Positions 8,019 through 15,864 of a DNA stretch of 43,674 nt are shown here, piece by piece (positions within the stretch are counted from its first letter, which is position 1; each line of letters starts with the position of its first letter). The notes below the pieces were generated by a model. That model made no database searches, was not told the origin of the DNA, and saw only the letters and a program-made list of their open reading frames with translations. This DNA comes from JBIOJM01 sp044450785 (GTDB taxonomy: Bacteria > Planctomycetota > Planctomycetia > Isosphaerales > Isosphaeraceae): the NCBI GenBank assembly GCA_044450785.1, contig JBIOJM010000045.1:1-43674 (forward strand), in the 5' to 3' direction. A program made the position numbers and the translations under genes.

Positions 8019-9617
8019 ATGATCCCACGGTCATCGCGGGCACGGACGGACGGAGTCCATACCTTGCCGATCAGAAGCGTCATCGCCCCGAGTATCTTGA
8101 TCATCGGATCCTGGTTCGGTGTCGGACAAGCGCTGGGTCAAAGCGCGGCTTCTGACGCTCCCCCCATCGTCGAGCCCGACACGGGAAAATCCGGTGGCGG
8201 CAAGACCGCGGGGGAGCAGGAACTGGACAAGACTGCGAGGGAGCTGAAGGAGCTCAGCCAAGCCCAGAGCCAGACAAAGGCCGGGGAAGGAGAAGAGGTC
8301 GACCGTCTGAAAAAGCAGCTCGAGCTACAGCAGAAGCAGATCGACGTGCTGCTCAGGATGACGCAGCTTCTCGCCAATCAGGTCAAGAAGCAGCCTGCCA
8401 CGGGCGAGGCGGTCGAGACGCTCCAGGAGCAGGTCGCGTCCGCCGAGGCCCACATCCAGCAGGGCGCCCAGCGCGACCAGGAACTGGCCCTGGCTCACGA
8501 CGTGCTCATGGAGCAGTTAGACGCTCAGTCGCGCGCCGGCCCGATGCTGCCATCGACCTTACGAGAATTATTCCTCCCCAGCCGGAACAACGAATCGCCC
8601 CTGGCTATCTACGGCCAACTGTCTCAGAATTTCGAGGCCTTCAGTAAGCAGAACTCCACCTTCGTTCCTCCGACTCTTCAGCTCCATCCGTACCTGCTCT
8701 TGAATGAAAACTGGATGATGAGCGCGAACTTGATTCTCCTGAGCAACTCGCTCGTCATGTGCCGGATGCAAGCCGAGTGGTTCATCAACGACCACTTGAC
8801 CTTCGTGGCAGGGCGATTCTACTCGCCGGTGGGCTTCTATTCCGAACGGATTCGGCTCGAATCGGTGCTCAAGACACCCGACCAGCCGCTGTTGTTCAAT
8901 CAGGTCTACCCCAACCAACTCTACTTCGACGGATTGCAATTGCGCGGGGCACGGTACCTCCTCGACTGGCCCGTGAAGCTGGAATACGTCGGCTTCGTCG
9001 CCAACGGGTTGTCCGTGCCGGGATCGAAGCTGTCACCAAGGGTCTACTCCGACCTCAGCAACTTCACCGACTCGATCAGCGACGTGAATGGTGCCAAGGC
9101 GTGGGGCGGCCGAGTCGGACTGTCGATTCCCAAGGTCGGTTTCATCGCGGGCCTCTCCGGCCTGACCAACGGGGACTACGACCAAAGCGGACACTACCTG
9201 AATCTCTGGGACGTCGACGTAAACTACCACCGCGGCAACTGGGATGCGCGTTTCGAGTTCGTGCACACTGACCAGACGACCCCCGCCGCGCCAATCCACC
9301 GGCAGGGCTTCTATGCCCAGGCGGCTTACCGCCAGTACGACAACCCGAACCGGTTCCTGCAAAAGTTGGAGGGTGTGTTCCGTTTCGACCGCGTCCAGCT
9401 TGACGGGATCAACCTCCAACAGACGGGGATCAACTTCGGCGGCTTCGGCCAGATCTACGCCCGGATGCCGCTCGACCGGAACCGCTATACCTTCGGTGCC
9501 AACTACTGGTTCTATCCGTCGCTGGCCTTGAAGCTCGCGATCGAGATCAACGACGAGCTGGGCGTGCCCTCCCTTCGCGACAACGGCTTCATCGGTCAAC
9601 TAGTTTGGGGGTTCTGA
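8019..9617 (+). CDS. Outer-membrane beta-barrel porin-like protein with periplasmic coiled coil
   Basis: The ATG at 8019 gives a 532-residue protein with a signal sequence ending near LGQSAASDA. The frame is open from 7914, but the upstream extension is arginine- and glycine-rich and unlike a leader. Residues about 60-160 are charged, heptad-like coiled coil (ELKELSQAQSQTK; LKKQLELQQKQIDVLL). From about 190 onward the sequence alternates like a transmembrane beta-barrel, and the last residues are VWGF with a terminal phenylalanine, typical of BAM substrates. This coiled-coil plus barrel layout is common in planctomycete porin-like proteins. The substrate is unknown. The stop is 2 bases before the next start, so the cytochrome lipoprotein is probably co-translated. 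Confidence 0.7.
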   Translation: MIPRSSRARTDGVHTLPIRSVIAPSILIIGSWFGVGQALGQSAASDAPPIVEPDTGKSGGGKTAGEQELDKTARELKELSQAQSQTKAGEGEEVDRLKKQLELQQKQIDVLLRMTQLLANQVKKQPATGEAVETLQEQVASAEAHIQQGAQRDQELALAHDVLMEQLDAQSRAGPMLPSTLRELFLPSRNNESPLAIYGQLSQNFEAFSKQNSTFVPPTLQLHPYLLLNENWMMSANLILLSNSLVMCRMQAEWFINDHLTFVAGRFYSPVGFYSERIRLESVLKTPDQPLLFNQVYPNQLYFDGLQLRGARYLLDWPVKLEYVGFVANGLSVPGSKLSPRVYSDLSNFTDSISDVNGAKAWGGRVGLSIPKVGFIAGLSGLTNGDYDQSGHYLNLWDVDVNYHRGNWDARFEFVHTDQTTPAAPIHRQGFYAQAAYRQYDNPNRFLQKLEGVFRFDRVQLDGINLQQTGINFGGFGQIYARMPLDRNRYTFGANYWFYPSLALKLAIEINDELGVPSLRDNGFIGQLVWGF

Positions 9618-9619
9618 CA

Positions 9620-10198
9620 ATGAACTGGGCGACCGTGATGGACGATCTCGAACGCCGGGGCGTGTTGCGGTGGAATTCGTGGCTGTTCGTCGTGGTGGTA
9701 GCTCTCACAGGGGGCTGCGAGACCCCGTCGGCACACACGATCAGCCGGAACTATGCATCGCGAGAGGACCTACTCGTCGATCCCCCGCGAGAGCGAGGCC
9801 AGTCCGAGGACGATCGCGATAACGGGGGCCGGCTGTTCGCGCTCTATTGCGGGTCGTGCCACAACGCCCGTCCGCTCGGCGAGCGCCCGTTCAGCAACTA
9901 TCACGTGGCCCTCACCCACATGCGCGACCAGGCGTATCTCACCGGCAAGGAGTACCGGCAGATCATGTACTTCCTCCGCCGCTGGAACGACGTCGGCCCA
10001 CCGACACCACCCGTCGAGCAGTCGCCGAAGCGATTCGTGTTCTCGCAGCCGCTCTCCGATCTCCGCGGCGAAACCTCGGCGGCCGACTCCGCTGCACCAC
10101 CACCGCCGCCAGGGCCGAGTCCATGGAAGCAGGTCAGTCCAGCGGGAGCACCTCCAACCCAACAGCCGGCCTCGGGCCTCCCGGCCCCGATTGAATGA
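9620..10198 (+). CDS. Cytochrome c-type lipoprotein
   Basis: ATG 9620 follows the preceding stop by 2 bases, with a GGGGG ribosome-binding site at 9607-9611 inside the upstream gene, which points to translational coupling. The 192-residue product has a hydrophobic leader (WLFVVVVALTGGC) with a relaxed lipobox and lipidated Cys33. One heme-binding motif follows, C77-G-S-C80-H81. A methionine-bearing segment (ALTHMRDQAYLTGKEY) may provide the distal ligand. The C-terminal 50 residues are proline-rich and disordered. It is probably an electron-transfer protein anchored in the periplasm and functionally linked to the porin. The partner oxidase or reductase is not visible here. Confidence 0.75.
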   Translation: MNWATVMDDLERRGVLRWNSWLFVVVVALTGGCETPSAHTISRNYASREDLLVDPPRERGQSEDDRDNGGRLFALYCGSCHNARPLGERPFSNYHVALTHMRDQAYLTGKEYRQIMYFLRRWNDVGPPTPPVEQSPKRFVFSQPLSDLRGETSAADSAAPPPPPGPSPWKQVSPAGAPPTQQPASGLPAPIE

Positions 10199-10209
10199 GC
10201 CTCGGACCG

Positions 10210-11271
10210 TCAACTGACACGATGCAGCTCTCCAGTCTCCGCGCTGTCGTACCCGGGCAGCTCGCCCAAGGCCCTGCGGTAAGGCTGCGAGCGCACGACT
10301 TGGAGGAGGGCCTGGATCCGGTGGTCTCCCGCCCAACGATCGGGAAAGCAGAGGTCATAGATCTCTTCTCGGACGGGCAGGAAATCCAGGCCGGCTTCCT
10401 CGCTCACGAGGCGCAGACAGACCCCCGCGTCGGCCCATCCGCTGCGGACGGCCTCCGCAACCCCGCGATGGTCAGAGGCCAGCCGCCGGGGGGGCCGTCG
10501 GTCCCCGAAAAGTTCATCGAGGCATTGCCGTGCCCCGGACCCGTCCTCCCGGCCGACCCACCGCAGATTGGAACACACTGCCTCGCGCACGGAAGGGACC
10601 CTTTGGCCGGGTGCAAAGGCAATCCCTTCCTCCCAGCGGGCGACCCGGAGCAACGTGTACCCGGCGCCGAGTTCGCGCCGGACAATCGCCGCGTTCCCTC
10701 CCGGCTCCTCGGCCGGTGTCAGATGGACGCCAGCGATCTGCACCAGCCCTCGGCCGATCAAAGACAGTGCCGTGCGGCTGGACCGCGGTAAGACGATGAG
10801 CCGAACGTCCGCGACGCGGGCGAGCTCGGCGGCCAGCAACCCAGCCGCGGGGTCGCAACTGGCCATGACCAGGGTATGCTCGGGGTCGCCCTCAACTTCC
10901 ACTTTGAACGAGCCGCCGCGGTAGACACCGTCATGAGGGACCACCCCGAGCGCGGTCGCTTCCGCGGGATAGAGCTTCGTGCTCCCTCCCACCTCGGCCT
11001 TCCAGTATCGGCAGGGCTCGCGACGAGGGGGCCAAGCCCACGACGATTCGCGGGACCCGGGACCGCGCAGGCGAAATATGTCCTCGACCCGGCACTCAAG
11101 TGCCGCGGCGAGGGCCAGGGCCGCGGCGGCCGACGGGATGAGCCGGTCGGTCTCGATGGCACTGATCCCCGCACGCGACAGCCCTGACCGCCGGGCTAGC
11201 TGCTCCTGCGACCAGCCGCGTAAGGCGCGGCGGTCCCGGAGATCGTTCTCGAACTGCTCCAGGTTCGCCAT
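10210..11271 (-). CDS. XRE-family regulator with periplasmic-binding-protein-like ligand domain
   Basis: The 353-residue product starts with a classic XRE helix-turn-helix (about 7-60: LRGWSQEQLARRSGLSRAGISAIE). Residues about 85-340 resemble the PBP-like ligand domain (PF12727 type) found in molybdate- or molybdopterin-related regulators. Phrases such as AGLLAAELARVADVRLIVLP and AEAVRSGWADAGVCLRLV fit that domain. Known relatives sense a small molecule and control transport or cofactor genes. The ligand here is not determined. It ends 11 bases from the convergent cytochrome gene and is divergent from the DUF1559 gene at 11410, which may be its target. Two direct repeats lie just upstream of its own start. 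Confidence 0.75.
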   Translation of the reverse strand: MANLEQFENDLRDRRALRGWSQEQLARRSGLSRAGISAIETDRLIPSAAAALALAAALECRVEDIFRLRGPGSRESSWAWPPRREPCRYWKAEVGGSTKLYPAEATALGVVPHDGVYRGGSFKVEVEGDPEHTLVMASCDPAAGLLAAELARVADVRLIVLPRSSRTALSLIGRGLVQIAGVHLTPAEEPGGNAAIVRRELGAGYTLLRVARWEEGIAFAPGQRVPSVREAVCSNLRWVGREDGSGARQCLDELFGDRRPPRRLASDHRGVAEAVRSGWADAGVCLRLVSEEAGLDFLPVREEIYDLCFPDRWAGDHRIQALLQVVRSQPYRRALGELPGYDSAETGELHRVS

Positions 11272-11275
11272 GATC

Positions 11276-11306
11276 GTATCAGGTTACGCCACTCTTGTAT
11301 CAGGTT
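11276..11306. promoter_or_regulatory. Candidate operator: two GTATCAGGTT direct repeats
   Basis: The 10-base sequence GTATCAGGTT occurs at 11276-11285 and 11297-11306, exactly 21 bases apart, which is two helical turns. The pair covers the leader of the XRE gene (start at 11271) and lies about 100 bases before the divergent DUF1559 gene. This geometry suits cooperative binding of an autoregulatory XRE dimer. Binding is inference. Confidence 0.4.
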
Positions 11307-11409
11307 CAAGCAAGCGGTATAAGAAATCTCTTTGGCACGATCGTAGCAAGACGCGACACGGACGTATCCGCGACACGGACGCGCTTCATCTTCCTCGAAA
11401 GACATCGCC

Positions 11410-12462
11410 ATGAGAATCCGCCGGAAGCGTCCCGCATTCACCCTGATCGAACTCCTCGTGGTCATCGCCATCATCGCGGTGCTCATCGCCCTGCTGCTGC
11501 CCGCCGTCCAGGCGGCGCGCGAGGCAGCCCGGCGCACCCAGTGCGTCAACAACCTCAAGCAGATTGGTTTGGCCATGCATAACTACATCACGGCGGTCGG
11601 GGTGCTGCCGCCGGGTCGGTTTAACAGCCATATCGCGGGCCACGGCAACTGCTGGGGCACGTACTCACAGCTCCTGCCACAGCTCGAACAGACCGCTCTC
11701 TTCAACGCGTTCAACTTTAACCTGCCCCCCGACACCGACACCCTGGCCGTGTCCAATTCGACCGGGTTCCAGGCATTCCTCAACACGCTGATCTGCCCGT
11801 CCGACTCGCCGCCGGAATTGATCACGGTAAGCGGCGTGCAGTTCGCCACTCACAACTACAACCTCAACGTCGGGTCGGGCTACCCGGTGGTGCAATTGCC
11901 TGCGCCGCCGTTGACGGGCTCGCCCAACGGACCGTTCTTCGAGAACTCTCGGGTCGGCCCGGAGAACTTCACCGACGGCCTGTCAAACACCACCACGGCC
12001 ACCGAGACGGTCCGCTCGACCGCGAGCTCGACCTACGCCAACGATCCGCTGGGCGGATTCCTTGTCACCGGCAATAACAGTACGACCGGCCCCCCCCTCA
12101 ACTCCGACGCTGACTATGCGTCGCTCTGCCTGAGCCTGCCGAGGACGACCACGCAGTTCCAGGCTACTCGGGGGGTGCGCTGGCACTACGGGGCGCCGGG
12201 TCACAGCATGTACAACCATCTCCGGGCCCCCAACGACAAACAGCCCGACTGCCGGGGCGGCCTGCCCCACAGCACCCGGTCGGACCCGCTTTGGAGCTGG
12301 CTGTCGCTGAACATCGCGGCGCGGAGCAAGCACCCCGGTGGTGTCAACTCGCTGATGGCCGACGGGCACGTCCAATTCATCAAGGACTCGATCAACGTGC
12401 TGGTCTGGCAGGGGCTCGGCAGCCGGAACGGAGGAGAGGTGATCTCGGCGGATGCATACTGA
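11410..12462 (+). CDS. DUF1559 pseudopilin-like protein
   Basis: The 350-residue product has a type IV prepilin-like N-terminus. A short basic leader (MRIRRKRPA) is followed by FTLIELLVVIAIIAVL, with Glu at position +5 after the predicted cut. The residue before the cut is Ala9 where Gly is usual. DUF1559 follows, with QAAREAARRTQCVNNLKQIG, several short conserved loops, and the C-terminal box KHPGGVNSLMADGHVQFI. These proteins are greatly expanded in planctomycetes. They are thought to be pseudopilins of a type II secretion or pilus-like system, but their roles are mostly unknown. It is divergently transcribed from the XRE regulator. Confidence 0.9.
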   Translation: MRIRRKRPAFTLIELLVVIAIIAVLIALLLPAVQAAREAARRTQCVNNLKQIGLAMHNYITAVGVLPPGRFNSHIAGHGNCWGTYSQLLPQLEQTALFNAFNFNLPPDTDTLAVSNSTGFQAFLNTLICPSDSPPELITVSGVQFATHNYNLNVGSGYPVVQLPAPPLTGSPNGPFFENSRVGPENFTDGLSNTTTATETVRSTASSTYANDPLGGFLVTGNNSTTGPPLNSDADYASLCLSLPRTTTQFQATRGVRWHYGAPGHSMYNHLRAPNDKQPDCRGGLPHSTRSDPLWSWLSLNIAARSKHPGGVNSLMADGHVQFIKDSINVLVWQGLGSRNGGEVISADAY

Positions 12463-12538
12463 GACTGGGTTCCGGCCAACCGGGTTGGAGCCGCCCCGGT
12501 GCGGCTAAGTGGTGCGGGTCGGGCTGACGCGGGCTTTG

Positions 12539-13465
12539 CTAAGGCGGGCTGCTCGTCGAGGAGCGTCGGGGCGGACTCGCCACCGGGCTGCTCGGGGTTC
12601 GCGGGGTGGAACTCGAAAGGGCACGGCTCTGCCGTCGAAGGTCCTCGAACTCTTCGGTGAGCTGCCGAAAATGGGCCTCGAATTCGGCCGTGTCGGGGCT
12701 CACCGGCCGCTCTGTCGACGGAGCGAACGATCGGATGAAGGCGACCAACTCCCGAGCTTGTTCGCGCGCAACCTTGCCCTGAAAAGAAGGCATTCCCACC
12801 CCCTTTCCATCGAGTACGCTCACGACCAACTGGGGGTCCCTTCGGCCCTCTTGCCAGGCGCGGCGCGTAAAGTCCGGAAGCCGAGGCAGGTTCTCCCTCT
12901 GACCGGTTCCCCTCCCATCGGGACCGTGGCACCTCGCGCAGAATCGCTGGAAAAGCCGGCTTCCTTCACGGATGTTTTCGTCCCTCTGGGTGGTAGGCGA
13001 GCGCTCCAGGGACTGCGAGTGCACGTCGGTGCTCGTAGTGCCACCGGTTGGTTGCAAAGGCGCGGCTGGCGGCTCCGGCTCGTCATCCACGACCTGCTTC
13101 CCACCCTGGAACGCCCGCACGAATGAGACCATCTTCTTCACGTCGACTGAGCCCAGCTTCCTCTTCATACGGGGCATCGACTTCCCTTTACCCTCGAGAA
13201 TCGAGCGGCTCAACTCGGCGTCGCTCCGCGAAGCGTGCCACCTGGCATCGGTGAAATCAGGGATTGTCGGAAGCTCGTCGCGGACGACTCCGCCCCGTCC
13301 GTCGTTGTCGTGACACTCCAGACACGAAGCTCGGTACAACTGAATGACCGTTGGCTCAGCCGCGCTGCTCTCGGCCGGCACCGGTTCACACAGCAGGACG
13401 AGAACGGCAAAGAGCACTGGACTCGTCAGCAGGACAGCGAGACGACGATGGTGCGCCACGGTCAT
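12539..13465 (-). CDS. Exported diheme cytochrome c
   Basis: The 308-residue product has a signal peptide (about 1-31) and two cytochrome c domains. Heme motif 1 is C48-L-E-C51-H52 with distal Met97 (GKGKSMPRM). Heme motif 2 is C176-A-R-C179-H180 with distal Met225 (GKGVGMPSF). The domains resemble each other (LPTIPDF and LPRLPDF; ILEGKGKSM and VLDGKGVGM), indicating internal duplication. A Pro/Thr linker (about 128-160) separates them, and a charged Ser/Pro-rich tail follows. AGGAGA lies about 10 bases before ATG 13465. It is a periplasmic electron carrier or subunit; the partner is unknown. Confidence 0.85.
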   Translation of the reverse strand: MTVAHHRRLAVLLTSPVLFAVLVLLCEPVPAESSAAEPTVIQLYRASCLECHDNDGRGGVVRDELPTIPDFTDARWHASRSDAELSRSILEGKGKSMPRMKRKLGSVDVKKMVSFVRAFQGGKQVVDDEPEPPAAPLQPTGGTTSTDVHSQSLERSPTTQRDENIREGSRLFQRFCARCHGPDGRGTGQRENLPRLPDFTRRAWQEGRRDPQLVVSVLDGKGVGMPSFQGKVAREQARELVAFIRSFAPSTERPVSPDTAEFEAHFRQLTEEFEDLRRQSRALSSSTPRTPSSPVASPPRRSSTSSPP

Positions 13466-13550
13466 GAAGATTAGTCTCCTATCGGCGTCACCTCGAAACT
13501 GTACCTGTTCGGTGCCACGAGTCTATTTCCTTGTCAATCTTGATTTGAGA

Positions 13551-13604
13551 AGTTGGAGTCCCGGCTTCAGCCGGTCCTTTCCGCCTAAAGGCGATACTCC
13601 AACT
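13551..13604. repeat. Branched palindromic repeat (three-way-junction type)
   Basis: A perfect 9-bp outer stem, AGTTGGAGT at 13551-13559 with ACTCCAACT at 13596-13604, encloses two inner hairpins. These are CCGGCT-TC-AGCCGG at 13561-13574 and CGCCT-AA-AGGCG at 13582-13593. The element lies between two minus-strand genes. Its shape resembles mobile REP/BIME-type elements. It could also stop or stabilise transcripts. The repeat-family assignment is inference. Confidence 0.6.
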
Positions 13605-13628
13605 CATCGATCGACGGTTGACAGCCCG

Positions 13629-14408
13629 CTAGTACGTGATCACGCGGACCAGGCTCTTGGTTGCGATCTTCCGGCCGATTCCATCCCGAATCTGAACCGC
13701 AATATGGTATTCCCCAGGTTTGACATAACGGTGGGAGCTGAGCACCGCGTACTGACCATTGCCACGCCCATGGATGTGGCCCGGCGTTATCCTGGACCCG
13801 TCGCCCCAATTGATGAAGGCGTGGAAGTCCTGGTTGTCGGTGCCTGGCTCGCGAAAGAGTGCTGCGTATCCGAAGTAGGTCTTGTCCACTCTTGCCTGCA
13901 ATTTCAGGGCGGTCGACTTGAAGTTGCCGATCGACGGTGGAGGCGTCGGCGTCGGCGTGGGAGTCGGGGTCGGCGTCGGGGTCGGCGTCGGGGTCGCCGT
14001 GACGGTGACCGGAGTCGTCACCACATTATCGTTCGGTTTGTGCGAGCCGGGTACAGCGATCATCACGCTAACAGAGTAGCTACCCGGCGTTGCATAGGTA
14101 TGCGTGTCGACGAACTCAAATCCATTACCCACCTCGATGGGGACGACTAACTTGTCGAAATGCCCGTCGCCGAAGATGATCTCAGCCCGCCACTGAGTGC
14201 CTGGCTCGCCGGAAGGGTCGCTGACGGTATAGCTCGCGAAGACTGCATTGGTGACTGCGACGCCCGCCACGGCATTGATGGGAGGGCCGGGTGCGGGGGT
14301 GATCCCGTCGGCCCGAAGCACGCGGCTTTCCAGCACTTCGATCATCCCGGGTCGAGCTTCAACCTTCTGCCGGCGCCGGTCCCCGTAGAGACCTGGAATC
14401 CAACTCAT
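13629..14408 (-). CDS. PKD-like surface protein with LEPR-XLL-like leader (copy 1)
   Basis: The ATG at 14408 is chosen over the ORF-maximal start at 14474 because AGGAG lies 9 bases upstream and the resulting MSWIPGLYGDRRRQ matches the start of the neighbouring paralog. The 259-residue product has a leader-like motif VLESRVLRADG (about 26-36), related to the LEPR-XLL signature of large planctomycete envelope proteins. Two PKD-like beta-sandwich units follow (about 60-115 and 150-258), with FGDGH, WGDGS and HRYVKPGEYHIAVQIRDG as typical PKD phrases. They are joined by a Thr-Pro repeat linker. It is probably secreted or surface-bound; ligand unknown. Confidence 0.75.
   Translation of the reverse strand: MSWIPGLYGDRRRQKVEARPGMIEVLESRVLRADGITPAPGPPINAVAGVAVTNAVFASYTVSDPSGEPGTQWRAEIIFGDGHFDKLVVPIEVGNGFEFVDTHTYATPGSYSVSVMIAVPGSHKPNDNVVTTPVTVTATPTPTPTPTPTPTPTPTPPPSIGNFKSTALKLQARVDKTYFGYAALFREPGTDNQDFHAFINWGDGSRITPGHIHGRGNGQYAVLSSHRYVKPGEYHIAVQIRDGIGRKIATKSLVRVITY
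13942..13998 (-). repeat. Thr-Pro coding microsatellite
   Basis: A run of ACGCCG/ACCCCG hexamers (minus strand) encodes about ten Thr-Pro pairs joining the two PKD-like domains of the surrounding gene. The paralog at 14585-15319 has a shorter Thr/Pro linker at the same place, so this run has probably expanded by slippage. Confidence 0.7.
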
Positions 14409-14584
14409 CAACTGGACTCCTGTTCCGTTCGCTCCATCCCCATGCCAGCACAGAGACCGCCGGAAGTCGTCCATTCTCTATCGGACAGCCGGGTATCGAT
14501 GACACCGTTTTTTTCGGTTCTGACCCCGGCCGGATTCTTCAACACGATGCGGCGGGCCGGATTCGCCCTGCAGGCCGGCACCGA

Positions 14585-15319
14585 TCACTTGACCACGCGC
14601 ACCAAGCTCTCTGTGACGAGTTCCCTGCCGCTTTCAGCCTGGATCTTGACCGCGACGTGGTAGACGCCCGGCGTGACATAGCGGTGAGATCCGACGACGA
14701 CGAACCGCCCCCTGCCCCGAGCGTGGATCAGGCCGGGAGTGGGTGCGGACTGGTCGCCCCAATTGATGATGGCCTGAAATTCCTCGGCCTTGGTATGCGG
14801 CTCGCCGAAGCGGGCGACGTTCCCACGAAACGTCTTGTTCTCCCTCACTCTTGAGTTCAACCCTGACCCGTCGAGGGGTGCGGGCGGCGGTGGGGTGGTT
14901 GTTGACGATGACACCGTGACTTGCGTCGTGACCCTGTTGTCATTTGGTTTCTGCGACCCAGGTACCGCGATCATCACCGTGATCGTGTACATGCCCGGCG
15001 CGTTGTACGTATGCGTGTCAACGAACTGAAAACTCCCACCATTCTCGCCCGGAATGAGCGGTCCATCACTGTGCCCGTCGCCGAAGTTGATAAGCGCGCG
15101 CCACTGCGTCCCGGGTTCGCCTGAGGGATCCGTGACCGTGTATGACGCCAAGACCGCATTCGTGATCGGGATGCCCACGGTTGCCGCGATCGGAAGGCCA
15201 GGCGTGGCGGTGATTCCATCTGCCAGGAGCGCCCGGGTTTCCAGGACTTCGACCGTCCAGCGTACAGATTTAACCCGTTGCCGGCGCCGGTCTCCATAAA
15301 AGCCTGGGATCCAGCTCAT
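14585..15319 (-). CDS. PKD-like surface protein with LEPR-XLL-like leader (copy 2)
   Basis: The 244-residue product is a tandem paralog of the preceding gene: same MSWIPGFYGDRRRQ start, leader motif VLETRALLADG, shared blocks DPSGEPGTQWRA and FVDTHTY, and two PKD-like units. The linker is TTTPPPPAP instead of a long Thr-Pro run. AGGAG lies 9 bases upstream of ATG 15319, the same spacing as in the other copy. The two genes lie 176 bases apart on the same strand. That gap holds a GGCCGG inverted repeat but no clear terminator. Both are probably cell-surface or secreted proteins. Confidence 0.75.
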   Translation of the reverse strand: MSWIPGFYGDRRRQRVKSVRWTVEVLETRALLADGITATPGLPIAATVGIPITNAVLASYTVTDPSGEPGTQWRALINFGDGHSDGPLIPGENGGSFQFVDTHTYNAPGMYTITVMIAVPGSQKPNDNRVTTQVTVSSSTTTPPPPAPLDGSGLNSRVRENKTFRGNVARFGEPHTKAEEFQAIINWGDQSAPTPGLIHARGRGRFVVVGSHRYVTPGVYHVAVKIQAESGRELVTESLVRVVK

Positions 15320-15379
15320 CGCTCGAACTCCTGTTTAACGACATAAGCCCATGATCGGCATCGGCTCCCAACGACTTGA

Positions 15380-15620
15380 TCACTGATAGACCAGGGTCCC
15401 CATCCCGTTATCCGAATGCGTCTTGCTTGCGTGCGAGATGGCGAAAATCTCATTGTTGCCCGTCGAACAGGTTCGAGTTCGTGCTGGCGTCCGTTAACGT
15501 TTGGACCACGTGGCCAAAGCGATCGATGATCTGGAGCGAACCCGCCCCGATCGTGCCGAATGTGCCGTCCGTTGTCGAAACGTTGCCGGCGATCACGAAC
15601 CCGCTCTTCAAAAAGAGCCG
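15380..15620 (-). pseudogene. Decayed NHL/beta-propeller-type secreted protein gene
   Basis: The minus strand holds two coding-like pieces in different frames. The first runs FVIAGNVSTTDGTFGTIG ... IIDRFGHVVQTLTDAST and ends at LFDG. The second continues NNEIFAISHASKTHSD ... LVYQ and then a stop at 15380. In planctomycete propeller proteins of this kind I recall these two blocks as separated by about 60-80 residues, so an internal deletion with a frameshift is likely. There is no start codon or full domain. The rest of 15621-15864 shows nothing I can support. Confidence 0.55.
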
Positions 15621-15864
15621 TCATCCGGCCCAGCGGTTACACGAATCCGACCCAAATCATCATGAGCCACTGATCTTTCACGTTTTGGGGGGGAGGCAAT
15701 GCCCTGGCCGTGCTGGGCCGCAAAGGGGTGACCTTAAGCTCGTTGGCCCTCGCGCGCTCGAGCGGAGGCCCGAACCTTCAGACCGCCGCCGTCGACGTCG
15801 TTCTGGGTCAAGTGATCAGGCCACACGTATCCGACTGGCAGCGAGCGCATCGCCAGTCGGTGCG

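Noticed and set aside
14500..14520. T-run CCGTTTTTTTCGG considered as a terminator
   Set aside because: Both neighbouring genes are on the minus strand, where the run reads as A residues. The adjacent GGCCGG inverted repeat is not followed by a U-run in the transcribed direction.
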